Assembly: GCA_029961685.1 (NCBI GenBank)
Contig: JARWKL010000008.1
Coordinates: 23,943,119-24,007,118, forward strand
Direction: 5' to 3'
DNA length: 64,000 nt
Source: Aristolochia californica
Lineage: Eukaryota; Streptophyta; Magnoliopsida; Piperales; Aristolochiaceae
The notes beneath the pieces are model-generated. The model did not search any database. It had not been told where the DNA came from and saw only the letters and a program-made list of their open reading frames with translations. The translations under genes and the position numbers were made by a program. Below are positions 27,543 to 39,600 of the stretch, one piece after another. Numbering within the stretch: the stretch's first letter is position 1; each line of letters opens with the position of its first letter.

Positions 27543-28698
27543 TAGGCATGATAACTGACTTTACAATCATCTGTGATTGTTGGGTCAGCTTTTTGTTATT
27601 GGGAAAAATAATGTCTTGTTTGACTTGGGTAAATATCCCACCGTATGCTCACTTGAGATTTTAATGAGCATTTTTTATTATCTCTAAAAGTTTTGGATCC
27701 ATAGGTCATTTCCATCTTTAGCATGTTTCAAGCATGCATTTCCATATTTAAAAAATGTGTAGATTTAAATCTCATTCTTATAAAATTTCAAGTTATTAGG
27801 GTTGAACTAGTGGAATTTCCCACACTTTTGTGTTCATTTGTGGTGTGTGAATAAATTTTATTTACCTATATTTTTTATTTTTTAAAATTTCTTCCATGCA
27901 TAAACTCTAAAATTTTCACTTCGTTGTGATTTATTTGCCTTTTTATCAAAAATTTTTACGAGATGAAGGGAAAGTGAAAACTCAAGTTTTGATTAAAAAA
28001 AGTATCCATCTAAAATAGAAATCCACAAATTTAGAGAGAGATAATTCCAAAAATGTATGTTGTTTTTAGGGATAGTAAACTCTTTCTTGTTTTTATATAT
28101 TGGGTTTCGCAATCGTTGGGAAAAGGGGGAGGCAGGGGATTTTTAACTGAGTGTTGACACCCAATCCATAAGTAATTTCTTACAAAAATATATCCCGTGA
28201 CAAATGATAAATCACTTCACAATCATCTATGATTGTTGGGTCAGCTTTTTGTAAATGGGCAAAATAATGGCTTGTTTGACTCGGGTAAATATCCAACCGC
28301 ATGCTCACATGAGAATTTAATGAGCATTTGTTATTCTCTCTAAAAGGTTTGAATCCTTAGGTCATTTGCAACGTTAACATGTTTCAAGCACGCATATCCA
28401 TATTTAAACCATGTGTAGATTTAAATTTTTTTCTTATAAATTCAGAGCTATTAGTGTTGGATTAGTGGAATTTCCCAAACTTGGATAAAAAAACTTTCGT
28501 GTTCATTTGTGGTGTGTGAAAAAAATTTCTTTACTTACATTTGTTATTGTTTTTAACTTTTTCCATGCATAAACTCTAAAATTTTCACTTCGTTGTGATC
28601 TACATGCCTTTTTATCTAAATTGTTTACGAGAAGATGGGAAAGTGAAAACTCAAGTTTTGATTTAAGAAAAAAGTATACATCTAAAATGGAAATGGAC

Positions 28699-28860
28699 AA
28701 ATGTAGATATAGATAATTCCAAAAAGTGTCCGTAATTTTTAGGGAATGTAAACTCTTTCAAATTTTTATATATTGGGTATCGTAATCGTCGGGAAAAGGG
28801 GGAGGCGGGGATTTTTAACGAGTGTTGACTCCCAATCCATAAGTCATTTCTAACAAAAAA
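28699..28860. repeat. Two-unit duplication, member 2, cut off by a deletion
   Basis: This is the second copy of 27371-27542. It stops at CTAACAAAAA and is fused to a TTTCACTTCG segment. The rest of this monomer, including its GGATCC, is missing. Confidence 0.75.
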
Positions 28861-28871
28861 ATTTCACTTCG
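28849..28871. other. Deletion junction, about 391 bp lost
   Basis: The segment CTAACAAAAA is joined to AATTTCACTTCG, so more than half of a unit is absent. Landmark spacing from 28351 to 29304 is 953 bp where two units would be about 1,344. The join lies in a run of A present on both sides, which is consistent with microhomology. Confidence 0.88.
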
Positions 28872-31078
28872 TTGTGATCTATTTGCCTTTGTATCAAAAA
28901 ATTTTACGAGATGCAGGGAAAGTGAAAACGCAAGTTTGAATTTAAGAAACAAATATACATCTAAAATGGAAATGCACAAATGTCGAGAGTGGTAAATCCA
29001 CAAAGTGTCTGTAATTTTTAGTGATTGCAAACTTTTTCTAGTTTTTATGAATAGGATTTCGCAATCGTCGGGAAATGAGAGAGGCGGGGGATTTTTAACT
29101 CAGTGTTGACTCCCAATCCTTAAGTCATTTCTTGCAAAAAATATAGCCCGTTACACATGATAAATCAGTTCACAATCATCTATGATTGTTGGGTCAACTT
29201 TTTGTATATGGGCAAAATAATGGCTTGTTTGATTCGGGTAAAAATCCCTCCGCACGCTCACTTGAGAATTTAATGAAAATTTGTTTTTCTCTCTAAAAGG
29301 TTAGGATCCATCAATCATTTGCATCTTTACAATATTTCAGACATGCATATGCATATTTAAAATATGTGTAGATTTAAATGTCGTTCTTATCAAATTCCAA
29401 GCTATTAGGGTTGAACAAGTGGAATTTCCAAAACATGGATAACAAAACTTTTGTGTTCATTTGTGTTGTGTGAATAAATTTTCATTACTTACATTTGTTA
29501 TTGTTTTAAATTTTTTCCTTGCATAAACTCTAAAATTTTCACTTTGTTGTGATCTATTTGTCTTTTTATCAAAAAACTTTTACGAGATGACGGGAAAGTG
29601 AAAAACCAACTTTTGGTTAAAGAAAAAAGTATACATCTAAATTGGAAATACTTAAATGTAGAGAGAGATAATTCCAAAAAGTGTCTATAATTTTTAGGGT
29701 TTGCAAACCCTTTCTAGTTTTTATATATTGAGTTTCGCAATTATTGGGAAAAGAGGTAGGCGAAGGATTTTTAACAGAGTGTTGACTTCCAATCCATAAG
29801 TCTTTTCATTAAAAAATATAGCCACTTACGCATGATAAATCACTTTACAATCATCTTTGATTATTGGTCAGCCTTTTTTAAGTGAGCAAAATAATGGCTT
29901 GTTTGACTAGGGTAAATATCCCACCGCTCGCTCACTAGAGAATCTAATGAGCATTTCTTATTCTCTTTAAAAGGTTTGGATACATAGGTCATTTGCATCT
30001 ATAACATGTTTCAAGAATGCATATCCATATTTAAAACATTTGTAGATTGAAATCCCTTTCTAATAAAATTCCAAGCTATTAGGGTTGAACTAGTGGAATT
30101 TCCAAAAATCGGATAACAAAACTTTTGTGTTCATTTGTCGTGCGTAAATAAATTTTATTTACTTACATTTGTTATTGTTATAAAACTTTTCCACGCATAA
30201 ACTCTAAAATTTTCACTTCGTTGTGATCTCTTCGCCTTCTAATCAAAATTGTTTACGAGATGAAGGGAGAGTGAAAAATCAAGTTTGAATTTTAGAAAAA
30301 AGTATACATCTAAAATGGAAATGAACAAATTTCGACAGAGATAATTCCAAAAAGTGTCTGTAAGTTTTACGGATTGTAAACTCTTTCTAGTTTTTATATA
30401 TTGGGTTTCACAATCATCAGGAAAAGGGGAGGCGGGGATTTTTAATTGACTATTGACTCCCAATCCATAAGTCATTTCTTTCAAAATTAAAGCCCGTTCC
30501 GCATGATAAATCACTTTACATTCATCTCTGATTGTTGGGTTTGTTTTTTGTAAATGTGCAAAATCATAGCTTGTTTCACTTGGGAAAATATCCCACCGCA
30601 CGCTCATTTGAGAATTTAATGAGCATTTGTCATTCTCTCTAAAAGGTTTGGATCCATAAGGTCATTTGCATCTTTAACATGTTTCAAGCATGCATATCCA
30701 AATTTAAAACATGTGTAGATTTATTTCTCTTTGGTATCAAATTCCAAGCTATTAGGGTTGAACTAGTGGAATTTTCCAAACTTGGATAACAAAAATTTCG
30801 TGTTCATTTGTGGTGTGTGAGTAAATTTTCTTTACTTACAGTTTTTATTGTTTTAAAATTTTTCCATGCACAAACTCTAAAACATTCAATTCATTGTGTT
30901 CTATTTGCCTTTTTATCAAAATTGTTTACGAGATGATGGGAAAGTGAATACTCAAGTTTTGATTTAAGAAAAAAGTATACATCTAAAATGGAAATGCACA
31001 AATGTAGAGAGAGATAATTCCAAAAAGTGTTTGTAATTTTTAGTGATTGTAAACTCTTTCTAGTTTTTATATATTGGG

Positions 31079-31095
31079 TTTCGCAATCGTCGGGA
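31079..31095 (+). other. CENP-B-box-like motif (one per unit in many units)
   Basis: TTTCGCAATCGTCGGGA matches the mammalian CENP-B box pattern NTTCGNNNNANNCGGGN at 8 of 9 fixed bases; only the central A is C. Exact copies of this 17-mer also start at 2849, 4196, 15420, 20772, 23422, 26778, 29057, 36167, 39476, 46183, 54237, 59259, 60562 and 62551. Many other units have it with one or two changes, often CG to TG or CA. In the hexamer block only F of copies 1 and 3, and the truncated E, keep it. A function as a protein-binding site is inference; the match could be chance. Confidence 0.45.
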
Positions 31096-31112
31096 ATAGG
31101 GGGAGGTGGGAG
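31091..31112 (+). other. G-rich tract, one per unit
   Basis: Directly after the CENP-B-like motif, each unit has a run of purines with several G-runs, typically GGGAAAAGGGGGAGGCGGGG followed by ATTTTTAAC. It is the only strongly G-rich part of the unit and is always on this strand. Most copies have three runs of three or more G plus a GG, so a two-layer quadruplex is possible and a classical three-layer one usually is not. Confidence 0.6.
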
Positions 31113-31336
31113 ATTTTTAATTGAGTGTTGATTCCCAATCCATAAGTCATTTCTTACAAAAATCTAGCCCGTTACGCAAGATAAATCACTTTACAATCAT
31201 CTATGATTGTTGGGTCACTTTTTGGTAAATGGGCAAAATAATGGCTTGTTTGGCTCGGGAAAATATCCCACCACACGCTCATTTGAGAATTTAATGAGCA
31301 TTTGTTATTTTCTTCAAAAGGTTTGCATCCATGGGT

Positions 31337-31350
31337 TTACAATCACTTCA
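31337..31350. other. Deletion junction with 14-bp filler, about 277 bp lost
   Basis: After GCATCCATGGGT the normal sequence stops. Fourteen bases (TTACAATCACTTCA) follow, and then the unit resumes at AAAGTGAAAACTC. Landmark spacing is 409 bp. The 14 bases fit neither side at the join, although TTACAATCA also occurs in the dyad segment of the unit. They may be templated filler from end joining. Confidence 0.8.
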
Positions 31351-32573
31351 AAAGTGAAAACTCTAGTTTTTATTCAAGAAAAAAGTATACATCTAAAATT
31401 AAATTGCACAAATGTAGAGAGAGATAATTCCAAAAAGTGTCTGTAATTTTTAGGGATTAAAAACTCTTTCAAGTTTTTATATATTGGGTTTCACGATCGT
31501 CAAAAAAAGGGGGAAGGTTTGGATTTTTAATTGAGTGTTGACTCCCAATCCATAAGTCATTTCAAAGAAAATATAGCCCGTTACACATGATAAATCACTT
31601 CACAATCATCTATGAATGTTGGGTCAGCTTTTTGTGAATGGGCAAAATAATGGCTTGTTTGACTTGGGTAAATATCCCACCGCACGCTTACTTGAGAATT
31701 TAATGAGAATTTGTTATTCTCTCTAAAAGGTTGGGATCTATAGGTCATTTGCATCTTTAACATCTTTCAAGCATGCATATCCATATTTAAAACATGTGTA
31801 GATTTAAATCTCTTTCTAATAAAACTCCAAGCTAATAGGGTTGAACTAGTGGAATTTCCCAAACTTGGATAACAAAACTATTGTGTTCATTTGTCGTGTG
31901 TGAAAAAATTTTCTTTACTTACTAATTTTATTGTTTTAAAATTTTTTCATGCATAAACTCTAAAATTTTCTATTCGTTGTGATCTATTTGCCTGTTTTTA
32001 TCAAAATTGTTTACGAGATGAAGGGAAAGTGAAAACTTAAGTTATGATTTAAGAAAAAAGTATACATCTAAAATGGAAATGCACAAATGTATAGATAGAT
32101 AATTATAAAAAGTGTCAGTAATTTATTGGGATTGTAAACTCTTTCTAGTTTTTATATGTTGTGTTTTGCAATCGTCGAGTAAAAGGGGAGCTAGAGGATT
32201 TTTAACTCAGTGTTCTCTCCCAATACAAAAGTCATTTCTTACGAAAATATAGCCCGTTACGCAAGATAAATCATGTTACAATCATCTTTGAATGTTGGGT
32301 TAGCTTTTTGTAAATGGGCAAAATAATGGTTAGTTTGAAGCGGGTATATATCCCATCGCACGCTCCTTTGAGAATCTAATGAGCAATTGTATTCTCTCTT
32401 AAAGGTTTGGATCCATAGGTCATTTGCATCCTTAACATGTTTCAAGCATGAATATCCATATTTAAGACATGTGTAGATTTAAATCTCTTTCTTATAAATT
32501 CCAAGCTATTAGGTTTGAACTAGTGGAATTTCCCAAACTTGCATCACAAAACTTTTGTGTTCATTTGCAGTGT

Positions 32574-32634
32574 GTGAATAAATTTTCTTTACTTACATTT
32601 TTTTATTGTGAATAAATTTTCTTTACTTACATTT
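32574..32634. repeat. 27-bp segment repeated 34 bp apart
   Basis: The GTGAATAAATTTTC segment and the bases that follow appear at 32574-32600 and again at 32608-32634. The usual unit has it once. The same monomer also lacks about 22 bp just downstream and about 40 bp including GGATCC near 33080, so it is a heavily rearranged copy. Confidence 0.93.
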
Positions 32635-33069
32635 GTTATTGTTTTAAATTTTCACTTCAATTTGATATATTTGCCTTTTTATAAAAATTGTTTAGGAGAT
32701 AAAGCGAAAGTGAAAACTCAAGTTTTGATTTAAGAAAAAAGTATTCATTTAAATTAGAAATGCACAAATGTAGAGAGAGATAATTCCAAAAAGTGTCTGT
32801 ATTTTTAGGGATTGTAAACTCTTTCTAGTTTTTATATATTGGGTTTCACAATCGTCAGGAAAAGGCGGAGACTAGGGATTTTTAACTAAGTGTTGACTCC
32901 CAATCCATAAGTCATTTTTTACATAAATATATCCTATTGCGCATGATAAATCACTTTACAATCATCTACGATTGTTCGGTCAACTTTCTGGAAATGGGCA
33001 AAATAATGGCTTGTTTGACTCGGGTAAATATCCCACCGCTCGCTCACATGAGAATTTGATGAGCATTTG

Positions 33070-33092
33070 TTATTCTCCCACATGTTTCAAGC
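33070..33092. other. Deletion of about 40 bp removing GGATCC
   Basis: GTTATTCTC joins to CCACATGTTTCAAG. The AAAGGTTTGGATCC...CATCTTTAA part is missing, so this unit has no landmark. Confidence 0.88.
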
Positions 33093-34673
33093 ATGCTATC
33101 CATATTTAAAAAATGAGTAGATTTAAATTACTTTTTTATGAAATTCCAAGCTATTATGGTTGAATTAGTGGAATTTTCCAAACTTGGATAACAAAACTTT
33201 CGTGTTCATTTGTGGTGTGTGAAAAAAATTTATTTACTTACATTTGTTATTGTTTTAAATTTTTTCCATGCATAAACTCTAAAATTTTCACTTCATTGTC
33301 ATCTACATGCCTTTTTATCAAAATTCTTTACGAGATGAAGGGAATGTGACAACTCATGTTTTGATTTAAGAAAAAAGTATACATAAAAAATGGGAATCCA
33401 CAAATATAGAAAGAGATAATTCCAAAAAGTGTCTGTAATTTTTAGGGATTGTAAACACTTTCTAGTTTTTATATATGGGTTTCGCAATCGTCAGAAAAAA
33501 GGGGAGACGGAGGATTTTGAACTAAGTGTTGACTCCCAATCCATAAGTAATTTCTTACAAAAATATAGCCTGTTACGCATGATAAATCACTTTACAATAA
33601 TCTATGATTTTTGGGTCAACTTTTTGTAAATGGGAAAATAATGGCTTGTTTGACTCGGGTAAATATCCCACTGCACGCTCACTTGAGAATTTAATGAGAA
33701 TTTGTTATTCTGTCATATAGGTTTGGATCCATAGGTCATTTTCATCTTTAACATGTTTCAAACATGCATATCCATATTTAAAACATGTGTAGATTTAAAT
33801 CTCTTTCTTCTAAAATCTTAAGCAATTATGGTTGAACTAGTGGAATTTTCTGAATTTCTGATAAAAAAAACTTGTGCGCATTTGTGGTGCGAGAATAAAT
33901 TTTCCTTACTTAAATTTTTTATTTTTTTAAATTTTTTCCATGCATAAACTCTAAAATTTTCACTTCATTGTGATCTATTTGTCTTTTAATCAAAATTGTT
34001 TACGAGATGGAATGTGTAAAAGGGTGTTTTGATTTAAGAATAAAGTATACATCTAAAACGGAATTGCACAAATGTAGAGAGAGATAATTCCAGAAAGTGT
34101 TTGTAATTTTTAGGGATTGTAAACTCTTTCTAGTTTTTATATATTAGGTTTCGCAATTGTTGGGAAAAGGGGGAGGCGGGGGATTTTTAACTAAGTGTTG
34201 ACTCCCAATCCATAAGTCACTTCATACAAAAGTATAGCCCGTGACGCATGATAAAACACTTCACAATCATCTCTAATTTTTGGGTCTTGTTTTTGTAAAT
34301 GGGCAAAATAATGGCTTATTTGACTGCGGTATCTATCCCATCGTACGTTCACATGAAATTTTAATGAGGATTTTTTGTTCTCTCTAAAAGTTTTGGATCC
34401 ATATGTCATTTGCATCTTTAACATGTTTCAAGCATGCATATCCATATTTAAAACATGTGTAGATTTAAATCTCTTTTTTATAAAATTCCAAGCTATTAGG
34501 GTTGAACTAGTGGAATTTCCCAAATTCTGATAACAAAACTTTTGTGTTCATTTTTGGTGTGTGAATAATTTTTCTGTACTTACATTTGTTATTGTTTTAA
34601 ATTTTTTTCATGAATAAACTATAAATTTTTCACTTCGTTGTGATCTACTTGCCTTTTTGTTAAAATTGTTTAC

Positions 34674-36691
34674 GAGATGAAGGGAAAGTGAAAACTCAAG
34701 TTTGGATATAAGAAAAAAGTACACATCTAAAAAGGAAATGCACAAATGTCGAGGGTGATAATTCCAAAAAGTGTTTGTAATTTTAGCGATTGTAAACGTT
34801 TTCTAGTTTTTATGTATAGGGTCTCACAATCGTCGTGAAAAGAAGGAGGAGGGGGATTTTTAACTGAGTGTTCACTCCCAGTCCATAAGTCATTTCTTAC
34901 AAAAATATAGCCCATTACGGATGATAAATCACAATCATCTATCATTGTTGGGTCAGCGTTTTGAAAATGGGCCAAATGATGGCTAGTTTGATTCGGGTAA
35001 ATATCCCACTGCACGCTCACTTGAGAATTTAATGAGCATTTGTTATTCTCTCTAAAAGGTTTGGATCAATAAGTCATTTGAATCTTTAACATGTTTCAGG
35101 CATGCATATCCATATATAAAACATGTGTAGATTTAAATCTCTTTCTTATAAAATTCCAAGCTATTAGGGTTGAACTAGTGGAATTTCCAAAACTTGGATA
35201 ACAAAACTTTTGTGTTCATTTGTGGTGTGTGTATAAATATTCTTTACTTACATTTGTTATAGTTTTAAATTTTTTCCATGCATAAACTTAAAAATTTTCA
35301 CTTCGTTGTGATCAATATAACTTTTTATCAAAATTTTTACGAGATGAAGGGAAAGTGGAAAATCAAGTTTTGATTAAAGAAAAAAGTATACATCTAAATT
35401 GGAATTGTAAAAATGTAGAGAGAGATAATTCCAAAAAGTGTCTGTAATTTTTAGGGATTGTAAACTCTTTCTAGTTTTTATATATTGAGTTTCGCTAGTG
35501 TCGGTAAAAGTGGGAGGGGGAGGGGGGATTTTTAACTGAGAGTTGACTCCCAATCCATAAGTTATTTCTTGCAAAAATATAGCCCGTTACGCATGATAAA
35601 TCACTTTACAATAATCTTTGATTGTTGGGTCAACGTTTTGTAAATGGGCAAAATAATGGGTTGTTTGACTCGGGTAAATATCCCACCGCACACTCACTTG
35701 AGAATCTAATGAGCATTTCTTATTCTGTTTAAAAGATTTGGATCCATAGGTCATTTGCGTCTTTAACATGTTTGAAGAATGCATATTCATATTTAAAACA
35801 TGTGTAGATTTAAATTTCTTTCTAATAAAATTCAAAGCTATTAGGGTTGAACTAGTAGAATTCCCCAAACTTGGATAACAAAACTTTTGTGTTCATTTGT
35901 GGTGTGTGAAGAAATTTTCTTTCCTTACATTTGTTATTTTTTTAAATTTTTCCACGCATAAACTCTAAAATTTTCACTTCGTTGTAATCTAATTGCCTTT
36001 TTATCAAAATTGTTTACGAGAAGAAGGGAAAGTGAAAACTCAAGTTTGGATTTAAGAAAAAAGTATACATCGAAAATGGAAATGCACAAATTTTGAGAGA
36101 GATAATTCAAAAAAGTGTCAGTATTTTTTAGGTATGGTAAACTCTTTCTAGTTTTTATATATTGGGTTTCGCAATCGTCGGGAAAAAGGTGGAAGCAGGG
36201 GATTTTTAACTTAGTGTTGACTCCCATTCCATAAGTCATTTCTTACAAAAGTATAGTCCGTTACGCATGATAACTCACTTTAAAATCATCTATGATTGTT
36301 GGGTCAGATTTTTATATATGGGAAAAATAATCGCTTGTTTGACTTTGGTAAATATCCCACGACACTCTCACTTGAAAATTTAATGAGCATTTTTTATTCT
36401 CTCTAAAAGGTTTGGATCCATAGGTCATTTGCATCTTTAACATGTTTCAAGCATGCATATCCATATTTAAAACATGCGTAGATTTAAATCTCTTTCTTAT
36501 AAAATTCCAAGCTATTATGGTTAAACTAGTGGAATTTCCCAAACTTGGATAACAAATTTTTTTTGTTAATTTGTGGTGTGTGAATAAATTTTCTTTACTT
36601 ACATTTGCTATTGTTTTAAATTTTTTCAGTGCATAAACTCTAAAAGTTTCACTTCGTTTTGATCTATTTGACTTTTTATCAAAATTGTTTC
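34674..36691. repeat. Three-unit run D-E-G leading into the hexamer block
   Basis: The three monomers have the marks of hexamer types. The first is D-like (GTCGAGGGTGATAATT, TTTTATGTATAGGG, GTGTTCACTCCC, TTTCAGGCATGC). The second is E-like (GATTAAAGAAAAAAG, TATTGAGTTTCGC, GAGAATCTAATGAGC). The third is F/G-like (AAATTTTGAGAGAG, CATTCCATAAG, ACAAAAGTATAG, TTTATATATGGG). The order matches the neighbouring hexamers with one unit missing. Confidence 0.65.
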
Positions 36692-39600
36692 GAGATTATG
36701 GGAAAGTGAAAACTCAAGTTTGGATTTAAGAAAAAAAGTATACATCTAAAAAAGAAATGATCAACTGTCGAGAAAGATAATTCCAAAAAGTGCCTATAAT
36801 TTTTAGGAATTGTAAAATCTTTCTAGTTTTTATATATTGGGTTTCGTAATTGTCAAGAAAAGGGGGAGGCGGGGGATTTTAACTGACAGTTGACTCCCAA
36901 TCCAAAAGTCATTTCTCAAAAAAATATAGCTTGTTACACATGATAAATCACTTTACAATCATCTATGATTGTTGGGTCAACTTTTAGTAAATGGGAAAAA
37001 TATTGGTTTGTTTGACTTGGGTAAATATCCCACAGCACACTTACTTGAGAATTTAATAAGCATTTTTTATTCTCTTTAAAAGGTTTGGATCCATAGGTCA
37101 TTTGCATCTTTAGCATGTTTCAAGCATGCATATCCATATTTAAAACATGTGTAGATTTAAAAATCTTTCACATAAAATTCCATGCTAATAGGGTAGAACT
37201 AATGGAATTTCCCAAACTTGGATAACAAAACTTTTTTGTTCATTTGTGGTGAGGTAATAAATTTTTTTTACTTATATTTGTAATTTTTTAAAATTTTTTC
37301 CGTGAATAAACTCTAAAATTTTCATTTCGTTGTGATCTATTTGCCTTTTTTTCAAAATTGTTTACGAGATGAAGGGAAAGTGAAAACTCAAGTTTGTATT
37401 TGAGAAAAAAGTATACATCTAAACAGGAAATGCACAAATGTAGAGAGTGATAATTCCAAAATGTGTCTATAACTTTAAGGGATTTTAAACACTTTCTAGT
37501 TTTTATATATCGGTTTCACAATCGTCGGAAAAGGGGGAGGCATGGGATTTTTAACTGAGTGTTGACTCCCAATCCTTATGTTTTTTCTTAGAAAAATACA
37601 GCCCGTTACGCATGATAAATCACATTACAATAATCTATGATTGTTGGGTCAAATTTTTGTAAATGGGCAAAATAATGGCTTGTTTGACTCGGGTAAATAT
37701 CCCACTGCACGCTAACTTGAGAATTGAATGAGCATTTGTTCTTCTCTCTAAAATGTTTGGATCTATAAGTCTTTTGCATCTTTAACATGTTTCGAGCATG
37801 CATATCCATATTTAAAACATGTGTAGATTTAAATCTCTTTCTTATAAAATTCAAAGCTATTAGGGTTGAACTAGTGGAAATTTCCAAACTTGGATAACAA
37901 AACTTTTGTGTTCATTTGTGGTGTGTGAATAATTTTTCTTTACTTACATTTGTTATTGTTTTAAATTTTTTCGATGAATAAACTCTAAAATTTTCACTTC
38001 GGTCTGATCTATTTGCCTTTACATCAAAATTGTTTCCAAGATCAAAGGAAAGTGAAAACACTTGTTTGGATTTAAGAAAAAAGTATACTTTAAAATTGGA
38101 AATGCACAAATGTCTAGAGAGATAATTCCAAAAAGTGTCTGTAATTTTTAGGGATTGTTAACTTTTTCTAGTTTATATGTATAGGTTTCACAATCGTTGG
38201 AAAAAGAGGGAGGCGGGAGATTTTTAACTGAGTGTTGACTCCCAAACCATAAGTCATTTCCAACAAAAATATAGCCCGTTACGTATGATAAATCACTTTA
38301 AAATTATCTATGATTGTTGGGTCAACTTTTTGTAAATGGGCAAAATAATAGCCTATTAGACTCGGGTAAATATCCCATTCCACGCTCACTTGAGAATTTA
38401 ATGACCATTTTTTATTCTCTCAAAAAAGTTTGGATCCATAGGTCATTTGCATCTTTAACATGTTTCAGGCATGCACATCTTATTTAAAACATGTGTAGAT
38501 TTAAATCTCTTTCTCATAAAATTCCAAGCTATTAGGGTTGAACTAGTGGAATTTCCAAAACTTGGATAACCAAACTTTTGAGTTCATTTGTGATGTGTGA
38601 AAAAATTTTATTTATGTACATTTGTTACTATTTAAAATTTTTTCCATGTATAAATTCTAAAATTTTCACTTCATTGTGATCTATTTGTCTTTTTATAAAA
38701 AAAAAATTACGAGACGAAAGGAAAGTGAAAAATCAAGATTTTGGTTAAAGAAAAAAGTATAAATCTAAATTATAAATGCACAAATATAGAGAGAGATAAT
38801 TCCAAAAAGTGTCTGTCATTTTTAGGGTTTGTAAATTCTTTCTAGTTTTTATATATTGAGTTTCACAATCGTCGGGAAAAGAGGTAGGCAGGGGGATTTT
38901 TAACTGAGTGTTGACTTCCAAACCATAAGTTATTTCTTACAAAAATATAGCCCGTTACGCATGATAAATCACTTTACAATCATCTTTGATTGTGGGGTCA
39001 CCTTTTTGTAAATGGGCAAAATATTGGATTGTTTGACTCGCGTAAATATCCCACCGCTCGCTCAATTGAGAATCTAATGAGCATTTCTTATTCTCATTAA
39101 AAGGTTTGGATCCATAGGTGATTTTCATCTTTAACAAGTTTAAAGAATGCAAATCCATATTTAAAACAAGTGTAGATTTAAATCTCTTTCAAATGAAATT
39201 CCAAGCTATTAGGGTTTAACTGGAGGAAAACAAAACTTTTGCGGTCATTTGTGGTGTGTGAAGAAATTTTCTTTCCTTACATTTGTTATTGTTTTAAATT
39301 TTTCCATGCATAAACTCTAAATTTTTCACTTCTTTGTGATCTAATTACCTTTTTATCAAAATTGTTTACGAGATGAAGGGAAAGTGGAAACTCAAGTTTG
39401 GATTTAAGAAAAAAGTATACATCTAAAATGGAAATGCACTAATTGGTAAACTCTTTCTAGTTTTTAAATATTGGGTTTCGCAATCGTCGGGAAAAGGGGG
39501 AGGCGGGTGATTTTTAACTGAGTGTTGACTCCCATTCCATAAGTCATTTCTTACAAAAGTAAAGCCAGTTACGCATGATAAATCACTTTACAATCATCTT

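Larger units (their letters stand above)
30650..31324. repeat. Example monomer with landmarks in order
   Basis: This 675-bp unit, counted from GGATCC, shows the usual order of landmarks. GGATCC is at 30650. Inverted arms ACATGTTT (30677-30684) and AAACATGT (30707-30714) flank a GCATGC palindrome. ACTAGT is at 30762. An A/T-rich stretch follows. GAGATG (30930) begins a purine-rich segment, and GTATAC is at 30975. The CENP-B-box-like motif is at 31079-31095 and runs straight into a G-rich tract (to about 31112). The dyad ACAATCATCTATGATTGT is at 31193-31210. A GAGAAT arm is at 31285; its partner is one base off here. Most other units keep this order. The unit boundary is arbitrary because the array is circularly permuted. 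No protein or RNA function is implied. Confidence 0.9.
15000..34673. repeat. Mixed, less ordered monomers
   Basis: This stretch holds about 29 units of mixed types. Some types recur at intervals, such as units with GGGATTAAAAACTC and TTTCGCGATAGTC (landmarks 20344 and 21664, two units apart) and adjacent units with CTTCCTAGTGATC (about 23233 and 23907). D-E-like units also appear at 29304 and 29978. I could not define a stable multimer here by eye. There is no gene or inserted element. Confidence 0.7.

Noticed and set aside
30239..30607. Minus-strand open frame of 122 codons
   Set aside because: Same satellite segment as the other long minus-strand frames; it is open here only by loss of stops in one unit.
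35512..35527. Classical three-layer G-quadruplex
   Set aside because: The runs GGG, GGGGG and GGGGGG give only three separable G3 runs, so the standard four-run pattern is not met.
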